From Hallella multisaccharivorax DSM 17128 (GTDB lineage: Bacteria > Bacteroidota > Bacteroidia > Bacteroidales > Bacteroidaceae), in contig NZ_GL945017.1 of the NCBI RefSeq assembly GCF_000218235.1, positions 3,052,422-3,116,421 of the forward strand: DNA of 64,000 nucleotides, read 5' to 3'. Position 1 is the first letter of the stretch, and each line of letters starts with the position of its first letter. Positions 18,294 through 26,829 of the stretch are shown piece after piece. The notes below the pieces were generated by a model. It saw nothing but the letters and a program-made list of their open reading frames with translations. It was not told where the DNA came from and did not search any database. Both the position numbers and the translations under genes were made by a program.

Positions 18294-19787
18294 ATGAACA
18301 ACAAATTATACGGCAATCTCATCTTTGAGCTTTCCAAGCCAGGGCGTCGCGCTTACTCGTTGCCGAGGACCGGCTTCCGTCACTACGATGTACCCGCTGA
18401 TGAGCGGCGTGCCACGGACGCGGCCCTGCCCGAGTGTGATGAGATGACGGTTGCCCGTCATTATACCAACCATAGCGGCAACAACTTCGGCGTGCTCAAC
18501 GGTTTCTATCCGTTAGGCTCGTGTACCATGAAGTACAATCCGCCTATTAACGAAGAGATTGCGGCAATGCCCGCCTTTACCCAACTCCATCCTATGCAGC
18601 CCGACACGACGGTGCAGGGAGCCATGGAGGCTGAGTGGGAGCTGCGTCATGACCTTGCAGCCATCACCGGTATGGCCGATTTCACGCTCAATCCATGTGC
18701 CGGCGCGCACGGTGAGCTTACAGGATTGATGATCATCCGTGCTTACCACGAAGACCGCGATGACACGGCACGCCGCAAGGTTATTGTGCCTGATTCGGCC
18801 CACGGCACCAATCCCGCCTCTGCCGCGGTATGTGGACTGGAGGTCGTGGAGGTGAAGAGCACTGCCGACGGGCGTGTCGACGTGGAGGATCTCAAGCCTC
18901 TTCTCGGACCCGACGTGGCGGCGATGATGATGACTAATCCCAATACACTCGGACTTTTCGAGCATGACATTCCGAAAATAGCGCAGTTGGTGCATGGCTG
19001 TGGTGCCTTGCTGTACTATGATGGCGCCAACCTCAACCCGCTGCTTGGCATCTGCCGGCCGGGCGACATGGGCTTCGACGTGATGCACGTCAACCTGCAT
19101 AAGACCTTCTCCACACCGCATGGCGGTGGCGGTCCTGGCTCGGGTCCCGTCGGGGTGCGCAAGGGATTGGAGAAATATCTGCCCTATCCGCGTGTGGAGC
19201 GCGAAGGCAACGCGTTCATCATGAACCGCGGCCATGATGCCGCCTCATCGTCGCCTACAGCCCATGAGATTCATGTGGGTGCCTTTACGGGCAACTTCGC
19301 CATTCTGTTGCGCGCTTTGGCCTATATCCGTACGCTTGGCAAGGAGTACATCAAGCAGGTGGGACCGCTCGCCACGCTCAATGCCAACTACGTGAAGGAG
19401 AGCCTGAAGGACGATTTCGTGTTGCCGATCGCAGGACCGTGCAAGCATGAGTTCGTGTTCAACGGATTGAAGGATAATCCCACGGATGTGACGACGCTCG
19501 ATGTTGCCAAACGCCTGCTCGACTACGGTTACCATGCGCCGACCATCTATTTCCCGCTGCTCTTCCATGAGGCCATGATGATAGAGCCCACCGAGAACGA
19601 GAGTCTGGAGACCCTCGATGAGTTTATCGGCGTGATGCGCAAAATCGCTAAGGAAGCGAAAGAAAATCCCGATGCCGTGAAGAGCGCACCACACAACACG
19701 CCCATCACGCGTGTTGACGACGTGTTTGCCGCTCGACATCCGGTGCTCACCTATGCGCAATCGGTTGCTAATCCGCAAAAAGACTGA
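18294..19787 (+). CDS. gcvPB: Glycine dehydrogenase (decarboxylating) subunit 2
   Basis: This is the C-terminal, PLP-binding half of the P protein, 497 residues. Key motifs are LGSCTMKYNP, PDSAHGTNPASA, MMTNPNTLGLFE and HVNLHKTFSTPHGGGGPG, with the Schiff-base Lys at about residue 270. It forms an alpha2beta2 enzyme with GcvPA, 22 bases upstream. lpd follows after 5 bases. It is full length and intact. A 240-residue open frame on the opposite strand here is a shadow of codon bias. Confidence 0.97.
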   Translation: MNNKLYGNLIFELSKPGRRAYSLPRTGFRHYDVPADERRATDAALPECDEMTVARHYTNHSGNNFGVLNGFYPLGSCTMKYNPPINEEIAAMPAFTQLHPMQPDTTVQGAMEAEWELRHDLAAITGMADFTLNPCAGAHGELTGLMIIRAYHEDRDDTARRKVIVPDSAHGTNPASAAVCGLEVVEVKSTADGRVDVEDLKPLLGPDVAAMMMTNPNTLGLFEHDIPKIAQLVHGCGALLYYDGANLNPLLGICRPGDMGFDVMHVNLHKTFSTPHGGGGPGSGPVGVRKGLEKYLPYPRVEREGNAFIMNRGHDAASSSPTAHEIHVGAFTGNFAILLRALAYIRTLGKEYIKQVGPLATLNANYVKESLKDDFVLPIAGPCKHEFVFNGLKDNPTDVTTLDVAKRLLDYGYHAPTIYFPLLFHEAMMIEPTENESLETLDEFIGVMRKIAKEAKENPDAVKSAPHNTPITRVDDVFAARHPVLTYAQSVANPQKD

Positions 19788-19792
19788 CGACG

Positions 19793-21145
19793 ATGGCACA
19801 ATCTCTGATGATCATCGGCTGTGGCCCGGGTGGCTATGCCACAGCTGAATATGCCGCTAAGCAGGGGCTTCGCGTCACCGTTTTTGAGAAAGCGGAGGCG
19901 GGAGGCACTTGTCTTAACCGCGGCTGCATCCCCACCAAGGTCTATTGTCATGCTGCCGGACTTGTGCTCGACAATGCCAATGCCTCAGGATGGGGGCTCT
20001 GGCCGTCGCCGTCGCAGCCCGGTGTGGACTTCGGAAGGCTGCATGAGCACAAGGAAGCCGTTGTGGCGCAGCTCCGCCAAGGTGTGGAGACGCTCATGGC
20101 GCAGCCCGGTATTGAGCTCGTGCGCGGCGCGGCACGGCTGAAAGACGACCATACTGTGGTTTGCAACGGTACCGACTACACCGCCGACCATATCCTCATC
20201 GCGACGGGATCGCATCCTGTTATGCCGCGTGTAGAGGGTATCGACAATGCCCGGGTAGTCGACTCTACGGGACTTCTCGCTCTCAACACCCTGCCTAAAC
20301 GCCTCGTTATCATTGGAGCAGGCGTTATTGGCATGGAGATGGCGTCGGCCTTCAGTGCTTTCGGCACTGAGGTCACAGTCGTGGAGTTCCTCAAAGAGTG
20401 CCTGCCTATGGCCGACAGCGACCTTGCCAAGCGGCTGAGGAGGAGCCTGGAGAAGCGTGGGGTGAAGTTCTACCTGCAAGCTGCAGCCAAGTCCGTTAGC
20501 ACGGAAGGAGTGTCTGCGCCCGACAGTGCCGCACTGACCTTTACGCAAAAAGGTAAGGACTTCACTGTGGAGGGCGACATCATCCTTGCGGCAACAGGAC
20601 GTGGCCCCAACACCGAGGAACTGGGACTGGAGGCTGCAGGCATCGACTTTGACCGTCATGGCATTAAGGTCAACGATTGTTTTGAGACGTCTGTGAAAGG
20701 CGTATTCGCTATCGGTGACGTGAATGGCCGCATGCAGCTCGCCCATGCCGCAGAGGCACAGGGCCGCGTTGTTGTTGACGCCATTGCGGGTCGTGAGAAC
20801 CATATGAAGATGTCGTTGGTGCCTTGGGCGGTGTTCACTACGCCCGAACTGGCGGGTACGGGGCCCACGGAGGACGTGCTGAAGGCCACAATGACCGGTG
20901 AAGACCGGCCGCAGGTCGTGAAATCGTACTATCGTGCCAACGGCAAGGCGGTGACGATGGACGCTACCGATGGACTCGTGAAGGTGATTGCAGCCCCCGA
21001 CGGCCGCCTTCTCGCCTGCCATATCCTCGGTGCTCATGCTGCAGATCTGGTGCAGGAGGTGAGTGCGCTCATCTCAGTGGGCGCGACACTGCGTGATCTT
21101 GACGCCGTCATCCATATCCATCCCACACTTCAGGAATTGCTTTAA
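19793..21145 (+). CDS. lpdA: Dihydrolipoyl dehydrogenase (glycine cleavage L protein)
   Basis: This flavoprotein reoxidises dihydrolipoyl-GcvH with NAD+. It is 450 residues: an FAD-binding GxGxxG near the N-terminus (IGCGPGGYATAEYA), the redox-active disulfide GGTCLNRGCIPTK (C40 and C45), an NAD-binding fold (VIIGAGVIGMEMA), ATGRGPNTEELGL, AIGDVNGRMQLAHAA and the catalytic HIHPTLQE at the C-terminus. As the last gene of the gcv operon it is probably dedicated to glycine cleavage. It is followed by a terminator hairpin. Confidence 0.95.
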   Translation: MAQSLMIIGCGPGGYATAEYAAKQGLRVTVFEKAEAGGTCLNRGCIPTKVYCHAAGLVLDNANASGWGLWPSPSQPGVDFGRLHEHKEAVVAQLRQGVETLMAQPGIELVRGAARLKDDHTVVCNGTDYTADHILIATGSHPVMPRVEGIDNARVVDSTGLLALNTLPKRLVIIGAGVIGMEMASAFSAFGTEVTVVEFLKECLPMADSDLAKRLRRSLEKRGVKFYLQAAAKSVSTEGVSAPDSAALTFTQKGKDFTVEGDIILAATGRGPNTEELGLEAAGIDFDRHGIKVNDCFETSVKGVFAIGDVNGRMQLAHAAEAQGRVVVDAIAGRENHMKMSLVPWAVFTTPELAGTGPTEDVLKATMTGEDRPQVVKSYYRANGKAVTMDATDGLVKVIAAPDGRLLACHILGAHAADLVQEVSALISVGATLRDLDAVIHIHPTLQELL

Positions 21146-21150
21146 CATCG

Positions 21151-21183
21151 GCCGTCATGTCTTCAGGGCATGGCGGCTTTCTA
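21151..21183 (+). terminator. Terminator of the gcv operon
   Basis: Stem GCCGTCATG (21151-21159) pairs with CATGGCGGC (21169-21177) with one G-U pair, followed by TTTCTATTC. It starts 5 bases after the lpdA stop codon. Confidence 0.7.
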
Positions 21184-21314
21184 TTCAATCGTATTATTAT
21201 AATTATTTAATCGTATTATTATAATAATGAGAAGCCTTTCATTATTCTCTTATTAGCTACTATCCACAGGTTTGTTTGTCGCCCAGAATACTTGGCATAT
21301 CTATCAGAACCTTT

Positions 21315-21490
21315 ATGTCCAACAAGCCCGGTGTTGCCTTCCTCGACATGGAATCGTGGGGTAAGGATATCGTGTTTGTCAATGGCGTCACCCCCGGACG
21401 TTACTGAAAGGTGGAGTCACAGCAGGCGCTCTATCTCCATGGTTGTGATCTCAAGACGGGCGAGAGCCATGTATTGGCCCAAAAAGGCAG
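21315..21490 (+). pseudogene. Remnant of a GH35-type beta-galactosidase C-terminus
   Basis: In one frame the bases translate as KPGVAFLDMESWGKDIVFVN, then GVTPGRY, a TGA stop (21405-21407), KVESQQALYLHGCDLKTGES and HVLAQKG. This follows the conserved end of GH35 beta-galactosidases (GKGxVWVNGxxxGRYW..GPQQTLYxPGCWLKxGENEI), with the expected Trp codon of GRYW replaced by TGA. The rest of the enzyme is absent: upstream is the gcv terminator, and the frame decays downstream. It is therefore a nonfunctional fragment, probably left from a polysaccharide utilisation locus of which the adjacent SusC/SusD pair may be the surviving part. Confidence 0.75.
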
Positions 21491-21641
21491 AGAGTGGTGT
21501 AGGCCAAATGAATGGTGGCCAATCGTGTCGCTTTTTTTATGTTGTTTTTACAATTATGTATTACGCTTCCATTCAAGAATGTATCCCTTTATTAAATTAC
21601 TAAAAGGAGAATGAATGGAATAGAAAATAATACAATTTTTA

Positions 21642-21673
21642 TTTGTGGAGTTAATAGATAATTATTAATTTTG
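21642..21673 (+). promoter_or_regulatory. Promoter of SusC/SusD pair 1
   Basis: TTTG (21642-21645), 20 bases, then TAATTTTG (21666-21673), an exact -33/-7 match. It lies 35 bases before the susC-like ATG in AT-rich DNA. Confidence 0.8.
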
Positions 21674-21708
21674 TAGCGATTTATAACCAAAAACTAATAA
21701 TATTCTTT

Positions 21709-24700
21709 ATGAAAAAGGAAAAACCTTTGTTCAGCATTGGCCTGATGCTCTTAGGTTTAACCGTCTTTGCCGGGACAGCGATGGCCGTGCCATACAGCCC
21801 GATGAAGGGGGTGGCCTCTGTGCAGCAAAACGTTAGTCAAAACTGTAATGGTGTGATCGTTGACGATACCGGCGAACCCGTTATCGGTGCTTCGGTCACT
21901 GTAAAAGGCACACATAATGGTGCTGTGACTGGTGTTGATGGTAGATTTGCTCTGAGCAATGTGCCGGCCAACGCGACCTTGATCATCACTTATGTAGGCT
22001 TCAACACGCAGGAGGTGACGTGGAAAGGCAGTGCGCTGAAGATTAAACTGACCGAAAATCAGCAGTCTATCAATGAGGTTGTTGTTGTGGGTTATGGCAC
22101 TCAGAAGAAAGCTAACCTCTCTGGTTCCGTCTCTCAGATCACAGGAAAAAGCCTCTCTGACCGACCTATTAACAATGTTACTTCAGGCTTACAAGGATTG
22201 ATGCCCGGAATCACGGTTACCGGTACCAACGGTGCGCCTGGTATGGACGGCGGAAATATTCGTGTACGTGGTGTGGGAACACTCAACAATGCCAGCCCCT
22301 ATATTTTGGTGGATGGTATCGAAACTTCTAATATTAACTCCCTTGATCCACAGGATATTGAGAACATCTCAGTGTTGAAGGATGCTGCTTCTGCTGCTAT
22401 CTATGGTTCGAAGGCCTCCAACGGTGTCATCCTCATTACGACGAGGCGTGGTTCGAGTGGTAAACCCCGTGTGAGCTACAGCAGTTATTATGGTATTTCT
22501 AATGCCACAAAGCTTATGGACCGAATGAATTCGGCTGACGCCGCAACCTATTACAACCTTGCTTTAAAGCGTGCGGGTAAGACTCCTGCATTTACTGATG
22601 AGGATATTCAGAAGTTCCGTGATGGCTCTGACCCCTATGGACATCCTAATACTGATTGGTATGACCTGGCTTATAAGACCGGTTTCCAACATCGTCAGAG
22701 CGTGAACGTCACGGGTGGCAACGAGTTTGCTAAGTATATGGCTTCTGCGGGCTATCTCAAGCAAAGTAGTATTCTGCCCAATGCCGGCCGCGAGCAGTTC
22801 AATGCTCGTACTAATCTCGACATGAATCTTTCTAAGAGCATCACTGCGCATATTAATCTCAGCTATATTCACAACAACTATAGTGATGCCAGCAGTGCTT
22901 ATTATGGAGGAAGTAGCGACCAGATCGTGCGCCTGTTGAATCGTATTGCTCCTTGGGTGGTTAATAAATATGAGGACGGTTCCTATGGTACTATCTCCGA
23001 CGGTAATCCAATGGCATGGCTTGATTCTGGCATGAAGGTAAAGCGCAATAATCAGAATTTCAGCGGATTGCTTGGTTTGGATTGGCAGATTTATAGTGAT
23101 CTGAAGCTCACTGTGCAGGGGGCTTATGTGGATAATTCGCAGCGCTACGAGTATTTCCAAAAGTTTATCCAGTATAATTCCAATAAGGCTTCTGAGCCGA
23201 ACAAGCTGAGTATTGGCAACTATGAATGGCATCGTACCAACTTTGATGCTTTCCTCAATTACGCTAAGAGCCTTGCCGACCATCATTTCAAGGGTATGGC
23301 AGGCTGGCATACGGAGCGATTCAAATACAATGAGGACTGGACCAACCGCAAAAAGTTCCCTAACAACGATCTCACGGACATGGATGCTGGTGATGCTTCT
23401 ACACAGACCAACAGCGGATATACGCGTGAGCTGACTATGGTGAGCTGGTTTGGCCGCCTGAACTATGACTGGAACGACCGCTATCTCTTCGAGGCCAACA
23501 TCCGTGGCGATGCGTCTTCACGCTTTGCAAAAGACCATCGATGGGGTTATTTCCCCTCCTTCTCAGCAGCATGGCGTATCAGTGAGGAACCGTTCATGGC
23601 AGGAACGAAGGGCTGGCTCGATAACTTGAAGCTGCGTGCTTCTTGGGGACGCTTGGGCAATCAGAACGCGTTGAGCGATGGCAATCAGAACGCGTTGAGC
23701 GACTATTATCCTTGGATGAATACCTATAATCTTGGGGCAAACTATCCGTTCGATGGTGTGCTGAATGCAGGTTATTATCAAAGCTCCTATCACCTTTCCA
23801 CCATTTCGTGGGAGAAATCCACTTCGTATGGTGTAGGTCTCGACTTTGGCCTATTCCGTGATCTGACAGGAAGCATCGACGTCTACAGCCGCAAGACCAC
23901 AGGAATCATCATGAGTGTCGCTACGCCTGCTGAGTTCGCACTCGGTGCTTATAAGGATAATATTGGTGCTATGCGTAATACCGGTGTGGAGGTTTCATTG
24001 GCCTACAACCATCGTTTCGGAAAGGATTTTGGTCTCAATATCAGTGGAAACTTCGCTTATAACAAAAATAAGATTCTTGACTTAGGTCTTGATGCTCAGG
24101 GGAATCCTGTTGAGTATATCTCCAATGGCAACATGAGACAGGCTGTCGGTCACCAGTATAACACTTTCTATATGTATCACTGGACCGGCAAGTACTTCAA
24201 CTCTCAGGAAGAAGCTGATGCTTTTACCAAGAAGTATGGCAATCCCTTTGGCAAGAAGTTTATGGCTGGTGACCTTATCTATGCTGACACCAACAACGAC
24301 GGCACACTCGATGGCAATGATCGTATCTATGAGTCTACATCCGATATGCCGAAGTTCACGTATGGCTTCAACATTGGAGCTACTTGGAAGAATTTTGACC
24401 TGAGTACGGTATGGCAGGGTGTTGCCGGTGTGCGTCATGTCTACAACCGTGAGGTGCTCGGTGAGTTTGTCGGTGATTCCGGTCATCCTTCTACCTATTG
24501 GAAGAAAGCATGGACTGAGGATAACCATGATGCTAAGATGCCACGCGTCTTTGAAACCGGCACTAGCCCCAGTGATATGATGGTTGCCATGTCTGATTTC
24601 TGGCTCTGGAATACCAGTTATCTTCGTCTGAAGACTCTGCAATTCGGCTACAGTCTGCCCAAGACCCTGCTCAACCGCATCGGACTGGAGCGCGTACGCG

Positions 24701-24834
24701 TCTACTATAGCGGTGAAAACCTGCTCACTATCGACGCTCTTGGCTTCAATACTGACCCCGAGACTACCAGTGAGCGCGGTTCTTCGTATCCTCTTATTCG
24801 CTCTCATTCCATCGGTCTTAACATCGTATTCTAA
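21709..24834 (+). CDS. SusC/RagA family TonB-linked outer-membrane transporter (pair 1)
   Basis: This 1,041-residue TonB-dependent transporter carries a Sec signal peptide (MKKEKPLFSIGLMLLGLTVF..AMA). A carboxypeptidase-D regulatory-like domain (~residues 45-120, GVIVDDTGEPVIGASVTVKG) follows, then the TonB-contact segment NEVVVVGYGTQKKANLSG, the plug with VRGVGTLNNASPYILVDG, and a 22-strand-type barrel ending in Phe. Together with the SusD-like lipoprotein it would import an oligosaccharide or peptide. The substrate is unknown; the nearby GH35 fragment hints at a galactoside. An in-frame 24-base tandem duplication lies at 23656-23703. No enzyme or regulator gene accompanies the pair. Confidence 0.93.
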   Translation: MKKEKPLFSIGLMLLGLTVFAGTAMAVPYSPMKGVASVQQNVSQNCNGVIVDDTGEPVIGASVTVKGTHNGAVTGVDGRFALSNVPANATLIITYVGFNTQEVTWKGSALKIKLTENQQSINEVVVVGYGTQKKANLSGSVSQITGKSLSDRPINNVTSGLQGLMPGITVTGTNGAPGMDGGNIRVRGVGTLNNASPYILVDGIETSNINSLDPQDIENISVLKDAASAAIYGSKASNGVILITTRRGSSGKPRVSYSSYYGISNATKLMDRMNSADAATYYNLALKRAGKTPAFTDEDIQKFRDGSDPYGHPNTDWYDLAYKTGFQHRQSVNVTGGNEFAKYMASAGYLKQSSILPNAGREQFNARTNLDMNLSKSITAHINLSYIHNNYSDASSAYYGGSSDQIVRLLNRIAPWVVNKYEDGSYGTISDGNPMAWLDSGMKVKRNNQNFSGLLGLDWQIYSDLKLTVQGAYVDNSQRYEYFQKFIQYNSNKASEPNKLSIGNYEWHRTNFDAFLNYAKSLADHHFKGMAGWHTERFKYNEDWTNRKKFPNNDLTDMDAGDASTQTNSGYTRELTMVSWFGRLNYDWNDRYLFEANIRGDASSRFAKDHRWGYFPSFSAAWRISEEPFMAGTKGWLDNLKLRASWGRLGNQNALSDGNQNALSDYYPWMNTYNLGANYPFDGVLNAGYYQSSYHLSTISWEKSTSYGVGLDFGLFRDLTGSIDVYSRKTTGIIMSVATPAEFALGAYKDNIGAMRNTGVEVSLAYNHRFGKDFGLNISGNFAYNKNKILDLGLDAQGNPVEYISNGNMRQAVGHQYNTFYMYHWTGKYFNSQEEADAFTKKYGNPFGKKFMAGDLIYADTNNDGTLDGNDRIYESTSDMPKFTYGFNIGATWKNFDLSTVWQGVAGVRHVYNREVLGEFVGDSGHPSTYWKKAWTEDNHDAKMPRVFETGTSPSDMMVAMSDFWLWNTSYLRLKTLQFGYSLPKTLLNRIGLERVRVYYSGENLLTIDALGFNTDPETTSERGSSYPLIRSHSIGLNIVF
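23656..23703 (+). repeat. In-frame 24-bp tandem duplication inside susC-like gene
   Basis: Two adjacent 24-base copies (23656-23679 and 23680-23703) differ only at the last base and encode GNQNALSD twice. The reading frame is kept. The site lies in the barrel, where one copy (WGRLGNQNALSD) matches the usual family sequence, so the second is an insertion, probably in a loop. Confidence 0.9.
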
Positions 24835-24860
24835 TTGTCATACATCCATATATCATAGAA

Positions 24861-26498
24861 ATGAAAAATCTGAAATATTATATTCTCGCAGGTACTGCCG
24901 CTTTCTCGCTAACCTCCTGCAATGATTTCCTGACGACTTCGCCCAAGGATGCCATGACACCCGACATGACCTGGAAGACCCAGGACGATGTGTCGAAGTT
25001 TCTAACAGGCTGTTACGATGGATTCGTTTCCTCTTACGAGGTGACTTATTGGGATGCCACATCTGACTTTGCCTATGGCAATTTCCCTTGGGAGGGCTTC
25101 CGTAACATTGGAAATGGTACATTTACGGCCAGCGATCCAGGCTATTCTATGTACGACTTCACTATTATCCGCCGCTGCAATACATTGCTTGAAAATGCGG
25201 AAAAGGCCTCCTTCTCTTCGGACGCTACTAAGAAGGACTTGCTGGCACAGTGCCGATTCATTCGTGCCTACCGCTATTTTATCCTGACCGAGTGCTACGG
25301 TGACGTGCCTATCATTGATAATTTCCAGACGGCACAGGAGGCTCAGGTGCCCCGCAAGGCGCAGGCAGAGGTGCATAAGTACATTATGGATGAGTTGAAC
25401 GCCATCATTCCGGACCTTAATGCTGCGCCGTCACAGCGCGGACGCGTGGCCAAGGGCGCCGCCTGTGCCCTTAAGATGCGCCTGGCGCTCTACGATGGTG
25501 ACTTTAAGACGGCGAAGGATGCTGCACAGGCTATCATTGACCTTGGACAGTACAGTCTTGATACTGACTATTCCAACCTCTTCAAGGTGGAAGGACAGAC
25601 ATCTCCAGAGATCATTCTCGCAGCGCAGGGGCTGACCAATACCTACAGCCTCGACATGTCATACTATTTCCCGAACAGTGTTGGTGGCTGGTCATCGGTG
25701 GTGCCTACACAGCAGTGTGTGGACAACTATGAGATGGCAAATGGCAAGGCGATTGATGAAGCGGGCAGTGGTTACGACCCTGTGCATCCCTTCCACGGTC
25801 GTGACCCACGCTTTGCCATGTCGGTCATCTATCCCGGTTGTGACTGGAACGGGAAGGTGTTCAACTCGCTTGATAAAGAGATTGAAGGTAAGAAGAACCC
25901 CGATTATTCTACCAACGCTGACAATGCCACTAAGACTTGCTACAACTGGAGAAAGTATGCTGATGGTTTAGGTCAGTATGCAGGTGGCTATACCAATGCC
26001 AACATTGCGGCGATCATCTTTCGTTATGCGGAGGTACTGCTGACTTGGGCAGAGTGTGAGAACGAGCTCAACGGCCCGTCAGATGAGGTTTACAACAAGA
26101 TTGACCAAGTGCGTGCACGTGTTGGCATGCCCAAAGTGGACCGTACGAAGTACAGCACGAAGGAGATGCTTCGCGAGCTCATTCACCGTGAACGCGGCAG
26201 TGAGTTTGCAGGAGAGAGCATCCGCCGATACGACATTCTGCGCTGGAAGACCACCGACGGCAAAATGCTGGCTGAGAAGGTACTCAATGTGAAGCTCAAT
26301 CGTATCACCGGCACCCTCATCAACAGTGCAACCAAGAGCGATGCCGATCCTACCATGCGTGCCACTGTTGACCCTACCAAGACCGATTTCATCGAGGACC
26401 GTGGGTTCAAGGACTTTAACAAGCTTTTCCCCATTCCTCAGGACAATATTGATAAGAATCCTAAACTGAAGCAGAATCCTGGTTACGGAGCTAAGTAA
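24861..26498 (+). CDS. RagB/SusD family outer-membrane lipoprotein (pair 1)
   Basis: This 545-residue surface glycan- or peptide-binding lipoprotein forms the lid of the SusC transporter. The signal peptide is MKNLKYYILAGTAAFSLTSC, with the lipidated Cys followed by NDFL. The SusD fold is indicated by the N-terminal TPR helices (RFIRAYRYFILTECYGDVPII), FRYAEVLLTWAE, the HRERGSEFAGESIRRYDILRW block and the C-terminal KLFPIPQDNIDKNPKLKQNPG. All are standard for family PF07980. It lies 26 bases after the SusC partner and is followed by a strong terminator. Confidence 0.94.
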   Translation: MKNLKYYILAGTAAFSLTSCNDFLTTSPKDAMTPDMTWKTQDDVSKFLTGCYDGFVSSYEVTYWDATSDFAYGNFPWEGFRNIGNGTFTASDPGYSMYDFTIIRRCNTLLENAEKASFSSDATKKDLLAQCRFIRAYRYFILTECYGDVPIIDNFQTAQEAQVPRKAQAEVHKYIMDELNAIIPDLNAAPSQRGRVAKGAACALKMRLALYDGDFKTAKDAAQAIIDLGQYSLDTDYSNLFKVEGQTSPEIILAAQGLTNTYSLDMSYYFPNSVGGWSSVVPTQQCVDNYEMANGKAIDEAGSGYDPVHPFHGRDPRFAMSVIYPGCDWNGKVFNSLDKEIEGKKNPDYSTNADNATKTCYNWRKYADGLGQYAGGYTNANIAAIIFRYAEVLLTWAECENELNGPSDEVYNKIDQVRARVGMPKVDRTKYSTKEMLRELIHRERGSEFAGESIRRYDILRWKTTDGKMLAEKVLNVKLNRITGTLINSATKSDADPTMRATVDPTKTDFIEDRGFKDFNKLFPIPQDNIDKNPKLKQNPGYGAK

Positions 26499-26556
26499 AC
26501 CAACGGAAAGACAACTGTTGGGTTGCACTATGAAGTGACCTTGACCTGTAAAAAAA

Positions 26557-26590
26557 GACGCCATGCCGTTATTTGGCATGGCGTCTTTTT
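26557..26590 (+). terminator. Strong hairpin terminator after SusC/SusD pair 1
   Basis: An 11-bp perfect stem, GACGCCATGCC (26557-26567) with GGCATGGCGTC (26575-26585), loop of 7, followed by TTTTT and preceded by AAAAAA, so it could work in both directions. It lies 58 bases after the SusD stop. Confidence 0.92.
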
Positions 26591-26736
26591 CGATCTTTCC
26601 ATTATTGATGCTGTGAAGTCTATGGCTATGTCCGGCGTACCTCCTACTGCTGCCCGCCGCCATAGAGTATGCCACTGACAGTAACATGGGTGGTGGAAGG
26701 ATTCTTTCTGACGAACAGCCTGTTCTTCTCTCTTTT

Positions 26737-26780
26737 CCTTTACGCTGTAATCGCAATGTGTTTACAGTGTAAAGGCGGCG
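26737..26780. repeat. 22-bp repeat array C (2 copies)
   Basis: Two 22-base units, 26737-26758 and 26759-26780, with cores TTACGCTGTAA and TTACAGTGTAA. The second is followed by AGGC as in array A; the first carries the TCGCA flank as in array B. The array lies between convergent 3' ends, SusD pair 1 (+) and the hexosamine mutase (-). The rest of the 331-base intergenic stretch holds the terminator and no other recognisable feature. Confidence 0.85.
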
Positions 26781-26829
26781 TCACCAAGAACGCTATCGTG
26801 TATTTGTCTCATTCCCATTCAAAATCGTG

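Noticed and set aside
18513..19235. 240-codon open frame opposite gcvPB
   Set aside because: No recognisable protein features; gcvPB on the other strand is full length with all motifs.
19985..21037. Long open frame (350 codons) on the strand opposite lpdA
   Set aside because: It mirrors lpdA codon bias, is rich in His, Arg and Cys with no family resemblance, and lpdA is clearly the real gene.
21292..21603. Small gene of 103 codons before SusC pair 1
   Set aside because: Its translation has no protein-like character; the neighbouring frame carries the GH35 similarity instead.
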